Positions 46,400-56,289 of a stretch of 64,000 nt of DNA are shown in pieces. Location of the stretch: positions 3,472,001 through 3,536,000 of the forward strand of contig JAPNXP010000014.1 of the NCBI GenBank assembly GCA_028753945.1, written 5' to 3'. The translations under genes and the position numbers were made by a program. This stretch comes from Hexactinellida sp. DTS-2022 (lineage: Eukaryota; Porifera; Hexactinellida). Under the pieces are notes generated by a model that was given only the letters and a program-made list of their open reading frames with translations, ran no database searches and had not been told where the DNA came from. The stretch's first letter is position 1. Every line of letters starts with the position of its first letter.

Positions 46400-46933
46400 T
46401 TAAAAGAGATACTTATTGTAGATAGAATATAACATATAGTGAGACGTTCAAAACAGGTATCCACTCAGAAATTGTTATATACCAGTGTCTCAAAAGAATA
46501 CAAAATAGCACATCTATGTCTCTGGTTTATCTTTACTATCGTCTCAAAATTGTTAGAATCTTTAATTCATAATAAAAAGTAAAAATAAGCCAAAAATTAC
46601 TTTTATAGTAGTGTCTCAAAATATCACTGTATAAATTCTAATAGCACATCCATGGTTTGCTAATACAATGTCTCAAAATCTCACGCGTCTCAAAATATCA
46701 CTGTATAATTTCTAATAGCACATCCATGGTTTGGCAATACAATGTCTCAAAATCTCACGCGAATCAAATTATATTATTCTTAAATTCATATTAAAAAGTA
46801 AAAATAAGCCAAAAATTTCCTTTTATAGCGTCTCAAAATATCACTGTATAATTTCTAATAGCACATCCATGGTGTATTTAGTGTATCAGATAGGCGTCTC
46901 AGAATCTCACGCGTCTCAGAATATCATGCAACA
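46400..46933. repeat. Ginger1 3' terminal region with amplified subterminal modules
   Basis: A module of roughly 100 bp (GTCTCAAAATATCACTGTATA, AATAGCACATCCATGGT, AATACAATGTCTCAAAATCTC) is repeated about four times with AAAAGTAAAAATAAGCC spacers, ending in the terminal repeat. The 5' end (40712-40850) has only one to two modules. Probably transposase-binding subterminal repeats, by analogy with other DNA transposons (inference). Confidence 0.7.
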
Positions 46934-47283
46934 GTACTATTCCTCAGCTACAGTGTGCAAATTTCAAACTCATGGGTAGAGGTATTGGGTGGGTTATTTA
47001 TCATTGCCCAGCTACGATTTGAAGAAGAATCTTAATTCGACTTCAATTCGACGTAGGCAATGGTAGAGTATGGTTATACTCGTTTAGCTTTATTAGTTGT
47101 GATATGTTCCAATATGAATATATATATATATATATTGGAGCTTTCCATTACATAAGGAGTATATTACTGAAGCTATGAGCTCAGTCTGGCACTAATTCAG
47201 TTCCGAGAATTACATTAACTTAGCACTGCGGTGAAAAAGGTCTTGGCATGAGCTAAATCCTTAGGCTGACCTTGTTGAGGTTG

Positions 47284-47430
47284 CTACCTTAGGTAGAATT
47301 TACGGAATGTATTCGTACTTTTCCAATCTGCAACCTGTAGAAAAGTGTCAATGGGAATTCCTGGATGTGCAAGCTGGTCTTGTTGAGTGAGCTTTGAATT
47401 GATTGGTGTTTATACCGGCAATTTCTAAGG
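47284..47430 (-). pseudogene. C-terminal end of DIRS tyrosine recombinase
   Basis: Minus strand: one frame has STLEIAGINTNQFKAHSTR and the next has GIPIDTFLQVADWKSTN followed by TFRKFYLR and a stop. HSTR supplies the His-x-x-Arg pair and FRKFY the catalytic Tyr of the DIRS/Ngaro tyrosine recombinase. A frameshift separates the two, and the rest of the domain (over 200 residues) is missing. The enzyme type distinguishes DIRS elements from LTR retrotransposons. Confidence 0.75.
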
Positions 47431-47439
47431 TGGATTTAA

Positions 47440-48990
47440 TCCACCTGCTTATTGTACAAGCGGTCACACAGGTCTATTGCTGGTTGTATCGCAAAGCGAT
47501 GGGTAATCTCCTGGAATAGACTCGGATTTAGTCTCCAATCGCTCCAGGCTACCTCCTCGTCCCGTGACAGCGCATCCGCAATCGTGTTCTCGCGGCCCGT
47601 CATATTCTGCCTGAATACTCAGGTTTCTCTCCATCGCCCATATGCAAGTGTTTATGGCTTCCCGGCACAGAAGTAGAGAATGAGTCACGCCCCTCTTGTT
47701 GATAAACCTTATGGCGGTGACGTTGTCGATGTGGATTAGGACTGATGCATTTGTAAATTGGTGAGCGAATATTATCAGGCTGAAGAATGCTGCTCGTTTT
47801 CGAGTAAGTTTATGTGGAGCTGAGATTCTTGGGGAGTCCAAGTCCCATGGCTCGCTCCTTGTCTGTGGCAGCGCCCCATCCGTGCAGGGACACATCCGAG
47901 TCTATCTCCAGACTGATCCTCATGGGAAGGATCGATGCAGAATTCCATGAGGGACTCTCCTTGACCCACCACTGGAGGTCTAGGTTGGTTTGCTCCTGTA
48001 GGATTACGTGTTGTCGTACGAGCCGTGTTTTATTACCTTTATGAGATCGTATTGGAGACTTCTGTAGTATATAGGAGCAGGCAGTATTGCTATTTTGGAA
48101 TGTGTCATTAGTCCGATTAAATGGGCAACATTCCGAGCCGTATCCTTCTTTGTAACGAGTAGTTTCCGGCAACTGGCTCAAATATTGTTCAAGGACAGTG
48201 CGGGTAACTGTAAAGACATTTTCTCTGTGTTGATTAGAATACCCAAGAAGGTCATTTCTACTGCCGGCTTAGCACTGACTTCTCCCAGTATATTATGAGA
48301 CCTAGAGCGATAAGCAGCGAGGTGGTCGATCGGATATGCAACCTGATTGTGTTGCAGTCGCTGGCTGCAATCAGTATATCGTTGAGCTCTCAGCATCCTT
48401 AACGGGTGTTTCATTATCCGAGTAAAACTGAAGGAGTAATATTCAGGCCGAATGGTATTGTTGTGTACTGATACCGCTTTGCCCTCCATTTGAATTGGGG
48501 CAGGCGAGCTGACTGGAGTATCACTGGTACTGTCAAGTAAGCATCCTTGAGGTCTATCTTTGCTAGGAGCTAGTTTGGTTGAACCGTATAGTGTAGACAT
48601 TTCAAGCCCTCCATTTTGAAGTGTGGAGGTAAGAGATATTGATTTAATCATTTGAGATTCAGGATGAGTCTCCAACCGCCTGATGGTTTGGGCCGTACGA
48701 AAATCGGAGATGTTAACCCTTTGCTGGATGTTTCCTCGATAGCACCCTGCGTTAAAGGCTATATATCTCCTGATCTATGATAGCACACAAGCTGATCGCC
48801 GTATTTTGCTGCACTAGTTGCTGTGATGGCAGTTGATTCAGACCCAGGTCCATGCCCGAAATTATGATTATTATATCCGTGGGTGCCTTTGTTAATCGCC
48901 AGTTGTTTGTAAAGAATATTAGGCGACCAGACGGAGGGGCAGTTTTAGGTATAGGATTCAGTGAGCTTAGAACTTCCGAAAATTTGTTCT
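47440..48990 (-). pseudogene. DIRS reverse transcriptase and RNase H
   Basis: Minus strand, fragments in order. 48994-48752 starts the RT with RLIFFTNNWRLTKAPTDIII, a DIRS RT N-terminal motif. 48675-48178 has FTRIMKHPLRMLRAQ, typical of the palm region following the FGL motif. 48181-47810 reaches the start of RNase H (LDLQWWVKES, IDSDVSLHGWGAA, where the first acidic residue of the TDAS motif is kept). 47895-47464 has VLIHIDNVTAIRFINKRG, the second acidic site, and further RNase H sequence. At least four frame changes occur, so the polyprotein is dead. The FADD/YLDD catalytic block is not readable in one frame. Confidence 0.8.
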
Positions 48991-50289
48991 CCACATAATT
49001 GGGACGTAACTGGTAACTGGCCCTGCTGGAGCCCGCTCCTCGGCCTCCTCCGCAGGGCCTCTTCGAAAAAACTGACCCTTTGGTCTAGGATTGGTAAAGG
49101 TACTGCTGTTAGTTTTTGGTATTGGGTGCTATTGGTGCGAGGCTTTTGATTGGAAGCTTTTAGCCTCTTGTGTGTTTTCGATAATTCACAGAGCTTGTTT
49201 AGTTGGGATTCCCCAAATAGTAATGGCGAGTCGAAATCTGGGGGAAAGCTCTTGAGGTCTAATTTCAGGCCTTTATCAAAAGCCTGTATGCTCTGCCGTT
49301 TTCGTTTCTCTGTGATGAATGCTGCTAGAGAGCCCAAAAGAGTAAGCGCTGCTGAAATGTGAGCAGTCAACGTAGAGTCGTCGATAATATCTCCTTTGGA
49401 TAGCTTATTAGCTAATATTGAGAGCGGACCAACACTTTGTAATAAGTGACGTTGAATCTCAACTAATTCGTTATCCTTCTTTAGAACAAAGGGGAATCTA
49501 TCCGCCAGGAAAGGATCGAGCCGAGGCACTTTCATTAAGTTTATGTCAGACCTCTTGAAATGTTTGGTAGCCTTTCGTTGTTCCTCGGAAGACAGCCTGT
49601 TTGAGAAACATTTAGTTAGAGAAACATTTAGTTATGTAATCCGCCACTTCTAGTGACGTATCCTCAAAGTACTCGTTCTCAACTAACGAGGCAGGATCAA
49701 ATGCGGAGCTCGTATCTCATGCACCTGGTTGGGAACTGGGCATGTTAAGATCAGTTTCCAGCTCGGCTTGAAGCAATACGTCATCTGGCTGACTTTCATT
49801 GTCGCCGTGATCCTCAGATAATAATCCTGATATTATCCTTTCCAGCTTGGCTAAAGTTTGGAGAATATTGGCATTGAACGTATCCTGTAGGGGAGAGTGT
49901 GCCACTAGAGAATTCAATGGAGTCTCCTCGTCCTGACTAGAGGACGGAGTTAAGCGGGAGGATTTCTCCCTAACGGTCTTTGTAGGAACAATGTCCCTGG
50001 CCACTGCTGGGATTAGCCCAGTGCTCCGTTTGTTTGACATTGGCTTCCGTGAGTAATGAACGGGTAATTGATCCGTTCTTACTTGCTTCGACTTAGACTG
50101 AGGTCCATCAGTCGAGCGTTTGGTAGCGCCACTGCTTTGAGGCATACTCACTGGTGGAGCCAAATTGACTGTTATAGAAGGAAGGTTGGGAACCTTGCTG
50201 GGAGCAGACATTACTGGGGTCGATTCCTTCGAAAGGATGAAGATTCTGAGTGAAGCATTACGCGAGTTAGTTGGAAAGTAAAATATCAA
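48945..50289 (-). pseudogene. DIRS Gag-like ORF1
   Basis: Two minus-strand frames. 50289-49717 gives a Ser/Pro-rich low-complexity N-terminus. 49535-48945 gives the conserved DIRS Gag-like block, with VPRLDPFLADRFPFVLKK, then IQRHLLQSVGPLSIL, ALTLLGSLAAFITEKRKR and LLFGESQLNKL. They are separated by about 180 bp of broken frame. The capsid-like block with LG(N/S)A and LFGE is diagnostic of DIRS elements. A likely start Met is near 50208. Confidence 0.75.
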
Positions 50290-50486
50290 GCTTGTAGCTG
50301 AGGAACTATAGTATTACCGAGTATACATAATACATATATACCAACTAGTCATATTATTTGACCTACAGCAGCGTTAACAACTAAAGCGATAAATGTTACC
50401 GCAACTTTTAAGGAAAGTGTTAAATTGCGTCAGCTTGCAGCATAACCATGCTCTATCATTGCCTAGCGTAGATTTGAAGAACCAAA

Positions 50487-50735
50487 TACGTCAGTATATT
50501 TATAAAATATACTCAGAAAATAAGCCGATGTTATGGAATTTCGTGCACTGTGAAAGGGGTTGAATTAAATTCTGTATCGAATGCATATTGATTGAATATT
50601 GGGCATTAAATATAGTTCCTTAAAAAGGAGGTGCAGACACTATTTCTGGATATTTAAGATCGTAGTTAATAAAAATCTGTTCTATGGAGAGGATACGGAA
50701 GAAATACCAAATTAGTAAGATTAATACTGGGCCAA
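50487..50735. mobile_element. Family A fragment right of the DIRS insertion
   Basis: Continues the copy interrupted at 40502: AAATACGTCAGTATAT, TCTGTATCGAATGC, TCTGTTCTATGGAGAGGATACGG, ACTGGGCCAATAC. It is cut before the palindrome by the family D sequence that follows. Confidence 0.6.
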
Positions 50736-50808
50736 TACATCAACCGAACATAAATATTTGAACCACAGGAATTAGATTCCAGACAGAATATGATTATTGT
50801 TTAAACTA

Positions 50809-51139
50809 CAGTACACCCTCGCAAATCCGAACAGAGGTGTTCCGATTCAAAAATCTTCTGTTCCGATTAGTGAATTCGTTCGGATTAGCGAAGTAATGCA
50901 TTTTCTGTGGGCATCTATAAATGAGAATCTCGATAATCCGAACCAAACTTGTATAAACCTTGTTAATTCGCCTTAAACATCTAGTGTACTCCTTAAAATA
51001 CTTGCCTGAGACTTATTTTTTATACTTTCATTGCAATTTATGATTTTTTCCCACATTTATTAGAAGAATATTTTTGTTTCTCCTGTTCGGATTAGCGAGG
51101 GTTCGGATTAGCGGGGTTCGGATTAGCGAGGGTGTACTG
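50809..51139. mobile_element. 331-bp Tigger-like element nested in a family D remnant
   Basis: TA-flanked (50807-50808, 51140-51141). The ends are CAGTACACCCTCGCAAATCC and, inverted, CAGTACACCCTCGCTAATCC. The right side has the GGATTAGCGAGGGTTC unit tandemly repeated. The surrounding 50738-51420 matches the family D Tc1-like element in its first part. Confidence 0.85.
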
Positions 51140-51458
51140 TACTCTTAAATCACTTAAATATCTTGCTATACTTGTAAATTTCAGAAAATTGTGATTTTAA
51201 GTCATTTTATCCAATATTTATGAAATGGGAATGTGGCTGTATCTCTGTAGAAATTATCGTAATGATTTGAATTTATACTTAGAGTAATTGAACCATTGTA
51301 ATATTAATGTGAAATCAGAACTTATATTTCTCATTGCATGTTAATGTTCAGAAATTGTTTATTTAATTAGCAAATTAAATAGTTAATGAGTTTAACACAG
51401 CCATAAAAATTGAAATTCAAATTATTGTTAGAAACTGATACTATGAGGTCAGAAATTT

Positions 51459-52192
51459 TTGAATGAAGACCCAATAAGTGCTAATAGCTATAATAGACAA
51501 GCAGATTACAAGCACATAAACATCGAAGAAGAAATTCCGAACTTTGATGCGCCTATAGATGAAGTATTTGCGGTGCAATGCATGAAAAGACCGAACCAAA
51601 TAGAACATATTGGAAATAATGAATACTCGGTAGAGGATTTTTTTAAACCCCTAAAGAGAGATTTGAAACAAAAGCTTAGTCGAGAAAAATTAAATCTGAT
51701 ATTGAAATTCGAGCATTCGATATGTGTTGAGAGTTATACATATATGAAATTGAAAAAATGTGTTGCCAAAAATACAGTCCAAATAGCTCCAGATGGAAAT
51801 TGTCTTTTTAGATCACTGAGTTAGTGGTTAACAGAAAGAGAAGATTCTCACGCTTTAATCAGGATCAAGTTAATTGAATTTATGAAAAATCCCCCCTTTG
51901 TGAGCAGTATGTGAGAAACAAATCTGATCAAAAAATGGAAGAATATTTATCTAAGAAAGATATGAAAGCTTCTACAGTATGGGGAAGCGACGTTGAACTG
52001 TTTAGCGCCGCAATCTGGCTAGAAACTGACATATATGTACTAATGGAGAATAAGTGGAATAAGTTCTCGTATCATGGTTTTAATCACAAAAGGGGACGTA
52101 ACATTTCAAGCCATCAGGGGATATTTCTTGAAAATAGGCATTTCCACTATCAACCAATCATATCTGTAACCAGAAGTTCACATCCTCTCTGA
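51459..52192 (+). pseudogene. OTU-family protease, broken
   Basis: The first frame (51459-51824) ends in APDGNCLFRSLS, the catalytic Cys block of an OTU domain, then TAG. After the stop the same frame continues plausibly (WLTEREDSHALIRIKLIEF). A shift at a C-run near 51893 leads to 51911-52192 with WGSDVELFSAA and HFHYQPI, the last containing the catalytic His. So one stop and one frameshift break an otherwise complete domain of about 240 residues. It differs clearly in sequence from the Ginger1 OTU at 43966 while sharing the same block order. It could come from another Ginger-like family or a host gene. It lies 400 bp upstream of a KRBA2-like integrase C-terminus on the same strand. Confidence 0.75.
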
Positions 52193-52384
52193 TGTTAGGC
52201 AACTAGTTTAGGTAAACAAGATTTAGATTTAGATAAATATAGCACGTACGCTATATATAGCATAGGCAGAGGAGTCTAGAAATTCAACATTATATTTCTT
52301 TCAAATGTAGTAAACGTATTTGATAAACGTGTCTCTATTCTATCTGTTACTATCAATATATTTCTATTATGGAAATTTGGGAAT

Positions 52385-52605
52385 AAAGTAGGGGATTTCT
52401 TTAAAAGGGAAGCAGTGTAAGAGTGGTGGCCCAAAATTGTAGACATATAATTCGATATCCCCTCCCCCCAAATTCAACATATGGAATTGGATATTTGGGG
52501 GGTACCCCCCAAATATAGGTGAGCCCCCCCAAATCAATCTCAAGAATTTGCATATTTAGGGGGGTACCCCCTAATATAGGGGCCCCCCCCAAATGAACCC
52601 CTACA
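52385..52605. repeat. G/C-run hairpin repeats
   Basis: Several copies of CCCCCCCAAAT and ATTTGGGGGGTACCCCCC-type self-complementary runs, spaced about 55-60 bp apart with ATATAGG(T/G)G between. Possibly a short non-autonomous element; no flanking duplication recognised. Confidence 0.5.
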
Positions 52606-53640
52606 GGTATGAGCCCATATAGAGTTCTCTTTGAAAGAAATCATGTGAACGGCTTGGACGATTTTGGTATTCCTGAAAATGTCGCAGATGTCACTACAGA
52701 AGAGGAATTAAACATATATGTTTACCTACCAATAAACTGACTTAAAACCCATTGACAATATTTAAATCTAATCATATCCAATATTAGGATTGCACATGAC
52801 GCAAAAGAATTTGAAGAGGAGTTCAACCGAGATCAAGAACATTAAATGTTCCTTCATGCGAGTTATCCTGACACATTAGAGCACCAAATCTTTTCAACAG
52901 AGGAAATCCAAATGATAACTATAATCTGTTTGAGACTCATGAAGTCAGCTCAGACGATGATCCCTACATCAGAGACATTAATACTGAACGCTTTACCTCT
53001 CTAAATGAGCATATTACCTCTGTTTCTATGCAATCTCCTGACGATCCAATACAATCAAAGTTTCCTTCTTCTCAGGTTTCACACTCTCCGAATCATATAC
53101 TGTTTATGCCTCCAGTTGATTCAATTTCAATCCAGTTGCCATATTCGGCTGTCAATTTGTGTGAAATGACTGATTTAAGCTCACCAAGGTGTGTTGAATG
53201 TGAGCAGCCTTGTAGTTCTGCCCACACCTGCCCTCGAGGTTTACACCCTATACATGTTATCTGTAGTTACTCGACTGAAGATTCAGAGGGCTACGGGAGT
53301 CCAGTTTGGTGTTAGATGAGATTCTCGTATAATCGACGGCCATCGTGCGGCTAAACGTGGAAAAGACAAGCAATTTAATAGAATGGAAAGACAATCTGTT
53401 AATATAGCACGAAATTATGAGAATGGCAAAAATATTCTTCTAAAACTTCCTGAAGTGGATAAACGGTCTCCATTTGACCCGCCTAATCTTATCGGCGTCA
53501 TTCTAAGCAAAACCGATGAAGGGTATTATAAATTGGGAACAATTTGTGGTATTCTTGACAGCAAATACATTTCAAAACAATTTGACATGTGTCAAACTAC
53601 AACACTCAACCCATGAATTTGTCCCGAGCATTGGTGTAAC
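52606..53640 (+). pseudogene. C-terminal half of a KRBA2-like (Ginger-related) integrase
   Basis: Pieces in order. About 52606-52720 has MSPYRVLFERNHVNGLDD and TTEEELN, the segment after the DDE core. 53028-53315 has a Cys/His cluster CVECEQPCSSAHTC...HVIC followed by EGYGSPVWC, a zinc-binding module seen in this family. 53383-53616 has the closing module ILLKLPEVDKRSPFDPPNL and GYYKLGTICGILDSKYISK. The catalytic core is not present upstream, where an OTU pseudogene lies instead. Frames change between modules. The family assignment rests on the order and spacing of these motifs as remembered for KRBA2-like integrases. Confidence 0.6.
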
Positions 53641-54225
53641 ACTTCGCGAAACTGTTTTTCGTGCACTCTTGGTATCTCTCGACAAGTTTTCAACTGTACA
53701 GGCCAGGTTTTTCTTTTAAGGTTGAGACCTTGGTATAACTCAGCAGCGACCTTGGTGTAACTCAACACTGCAGCGACCGCGGCCGACCCGAATCGTTGTC
53801 TAACTCCCAAAAATCTTGGTGGAAAATTTACACCAAGATCGGCCTTAAAATATCCAAAATTGCAGCCTGTGCCGACGCATGTTCCTTTGGTGGCACTATA
53901 TTTTGTTGGTTGTTTATTGATAGTGCCTCCAAAGGAACATGCTGTCGCACAGGCTGCAATTTTGGATTTTTTTCGCCATGTCATCAACGCCTCAAGGTGT
54001 CATGATCCATTTGTTTATTGATCCGAGCCACAAGGAACGATTGATAAATTTGAAGTTTGTTTATATCACAAACCATCTAGAGTTTAATGCCATTCATTCA
54101 TTATGTATTGATAATAAATTATATTATTAGTTATTTATTTTAGCAATGTTATCCACGGTTGAGTTGAATTAAGTCAACAAATTCCTTATTTAATTTAAAT
54201 TGTTTTAATTCATTGTATAGTAATA

Positions 54226-55190
54226 CAGTCAAACCTCTCTATAGTGAACACCCTCGGGACCGGAATTTTTGTTCATTATAGCGAGGTGTTCATTAATCAG
54301 AGGTTACATTGGGATAGTATAACAATGAAATTTATTAAGCCGATGATTTAAAACATTCTACTAAGGAGAACCTCGTTATTATCCGCAATTTATTATATCC
54401 ACTTTAAGTATGCAATGTTAACTGTGTATTTCGCTTTTAATTAATCTTATTTAAATAATCAGTTAGTTTTGACTGCCTTTGACATGTTCCTTCAAATATT
54501 AACTCTTTGCTTGCTGATTCAGCTTTCATTACAGCTTCAAACACCTGACTGTCGTAATTACTGGATGCCTTGATTACAACTAACCACTGCCAAATAAGAA
54601 TGACTAGATAAGAATGACTCGCAATGACTAGACAATCTAACTCTCTTCATTTGTGGATTACAGTTTTCTTTGCAAACCATTTTGATTTCCTGTTTCTTCT
54701 TAAGGATGTTATTTACGGCTCCCACAGATATGCCAAATCGATTAGCCACATCACGCTGGCTATGGGTTGAGGCAAATTATACTACATTGAGCTTTTCGGA
54801 TATTGTAAGATTTTTCCTTTTCAGTGACATTACGTCTAGATGAATAAATAAACCTGACTTGATAGAGTAATTCAAAATTACGTAGTACGTAATATACCCA
54901 TTGATAACTTATGAGTAGTCTATGACATACATCTTTTCACGATTTATATATAACACCGATTATTATTTATTCAGAAACCTGACCCATGTTCACTAATTAG
55001 AGGTTCATTCTAATTGAGATACATAGGAAGTGTTCACATAAGGTGTTCACTATTCACAATATAGAGGTGTTCATTAAAGAGAGGTTCATATTAAGATTAT
55101 TTGATAGGGAAATATTTGGGACCGGAATATAGTGTTCACTATTTGGAGGCGTTCACTAATGAGAGGTGTTCACTATTGGAGGTTTGACTG
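54226..55190. mobile_element. pogo/Tigger element, internally deleted
   Basis: TA-flanked (54224-54225, 55191-55192). The ends are CAGTCAAACCTCTCTATAGT and, inverted, CAGTCAAACCTCCAATAGTG. GTTCACTA/TTCATTA-type repeats lie inside both ends. It still carries part of a transposase (54558-54843). Empty-site sequence is visible in other family A copies. Confidence 0.88.
54558..54843 (-). pseudogene. Tigger transposase N-terminal HTH (CENP-B/psq type) fragment
   Basis: Minus strand: MSLKRKNLTISEKLNVV, a stop, then QRDVANRFGISVGAVNNIL and KKKQEIKM. This is the helix-turn-helix start of a pogo/Tigger/CENP-B-type transposase, where it recognises the element's ends. The DDE domain is absent. One stop lies inside the domain. 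Confidence 0.75.
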
Positions 55191-55937
55191 TACTACAATT
55201 AAATAGAAGCCAGCTGGAATTTATAAGTTAAATCAATATAATTATTGCAAGTTGAATCAATAGAGTAGGATTTAACAAGTTAAATCAATATAATTATTAC
55301 AAGTTGAAACAATGGAATTAGATTTCACAGTTTTACTGAAATTGAAGTGTGAGTAAACACAGAAATTTCAACCCCCATTAATGGCAAAAATTAAACCCAT
55401 TTTTAAAAATCTTCTTCTCCCAACAGACGCAGAATTTTAAGATGAATCCAAATAAGAAATAAAATTGGGGGTTTAGTAAAACATTTTTTTTGTTATGGAC
55501 GAGACAAATTTTTAAAGGTGTTAAAGATGTGTCAAAAATTTGTTAACGAAAAATCGTAACCCCAGGTGCAAATTAGACGGTCCCATCGCACCTACATGCG
55601 TGCGATGGGACCATACATCAGCCCATCAACAATTAAGCTCTGGCCAGGGCACCGTCTCGGAGAAAAATAATAATAATAATAAAAATAATAATAATAATAA
55701 AGGCAGTGATTCCAATACTGGGCCACTATACTATAGTATAGTCGGCACAGTAAAAAGCCCTGGTACAGGCGGTGTAACACGAATAGATGCAAATGTAAGC
55801 GTACAGGAAAATTGTGCAATTCAAAATGCCATAGAAAATTAGCCTGCCACATTAAGAATTAGAGCATTTACAATTAGTATTTATTTGACAATCAGTATAT
55901 GATATGATATTATGTAATACCACTAGTATGTATGTAC

Positions 55938-56285
55938 TAGGCTTTCATCCAGACAAAAATTTCTGCGCGCCTAGATTTAGTTTGAGCTCGTTCATTTTTC
56001 ATTGTACGCCTAGTTTGCACATTTTGTATTAAGTCTATGGGAGCATCTCTCGAAATAGTACGCCTAGACACGATTTTTGTACGCCTAGATTAAAATCCAT
56101 CCAAATTACGTTCCTTTAGGAGTACTAATACGCAGTAGCGTGGCCATTTTTTTATTTGGGGGGGGGGGGGCAAGGTAGTTCCAAACCCATAGTTCCTTGG
56201 GTTATCCACTGATTTGGATATATATATATATATATAATTGTAACTAATGAGCAAATATTTCGCTATACGCCTGGATAACACACTG
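55938..56285. mobile_element. hAT-like element (family H), copy 2
   Basis: The left end is AGGCTTTCATCCAG; the right end inverted is CAGTGTGTTATCCAGGCG. The flanks GTATGTAC and ATATGTAC match at 7 of 8. The interior repeats TACGCCTAG. It includes a G-run and (TA)n at 56158-56236. Confidence 0.65.
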
Positions 56286-56289
56286 ATAT

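Larger units (their letters stand above)
40712..46933 (+). mobile_element. Ginger1 DNA transposon with OTU domain, ends defined
   Basis: The inverted termini start TGTTGCATGATATTCTGAGA and continue through the GCGTGAGATTCTGAGAC segment. The 4-bp duplication GTAC is at 40708-40711 and 46934-46937. The size is 6222 bp. Gypsy-like TG...CA ends, a 4-bp target duplication, an integrase-like transposase with a GPY motif and a C-terminal OTU protease domain are the published definition of Ginger1; the usual targets CCGG/CCGT are replaced here by GTAC. The 5' leader and 3' end carry repeated modules of the terminal sequence. Nested inside are a Tc1-like fragment (41608-41700), a Tigger-like element (44995-45226) and a family C repeat (45545-46130). 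It lies within the terminal repeat of the DIRS element. Confidence 0.88.
40503..50486 (-). mobile_element. DIRS-type tyrosine-recombinase retrotransposon, degenerate
   Basis: Minus-strand element with the hallmark DIRS layout. Inverted terminal repeats: 50486-50290 on one side, and 40554-40711 continued at 46938-46955 on the other, where a Ginger1 transposon interrupts it. An internal complementary region at 47019-47085 contains the exact complement of the outer left end (40540-40570), followed by a piece corresponding to the other terminal repeat. Coding order from 50289 leftwards is Gag-like, RT, RNase H, then the end of a tyrosine recombinase. Without the Ginger1 insert the element is about 3.75 kb, so it has lost material, mainly most of the recombinase. 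Flanking family A sequence is continuous across it (40390-40502 joined to 50487-50735). DIRS elements integrate without target duplication, consistent with what is seen. Confidence 0.85.
53853..55752. mobile_element. Family A element, subfamily 2, direct copy with both ends
   Basis: The left end is a 114-bp hairpin (53853-53966). The right end is the 18-bp palindrome, then CGGCACAGTA (ends 55752). Both ends contain GTGCCGAC. The body matches the reverse copies at 28691 and 37238, interrupted by a Tigger element (54226-55190); without it the copy is about 935 bp. Near the right end is an extra hairpin GGTCCCATCGCAC...GTGCGATGGGACC (55576-55614) and an (AAT)n run (55666-55703). Confidence 0.8.

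Noticed and set aside
46400-46933. CRISPR-like repeated array
   Set aside because: Units are variable in length, contain no unique spacers, and belong to a transposon end in a eukaryotic context.
51459-52192. Host OTU gene
   Set aside because: Not adopted because of the in-frame stop and the frameshift, and because it sits next to integrase remnants; a host origin is not excluded.
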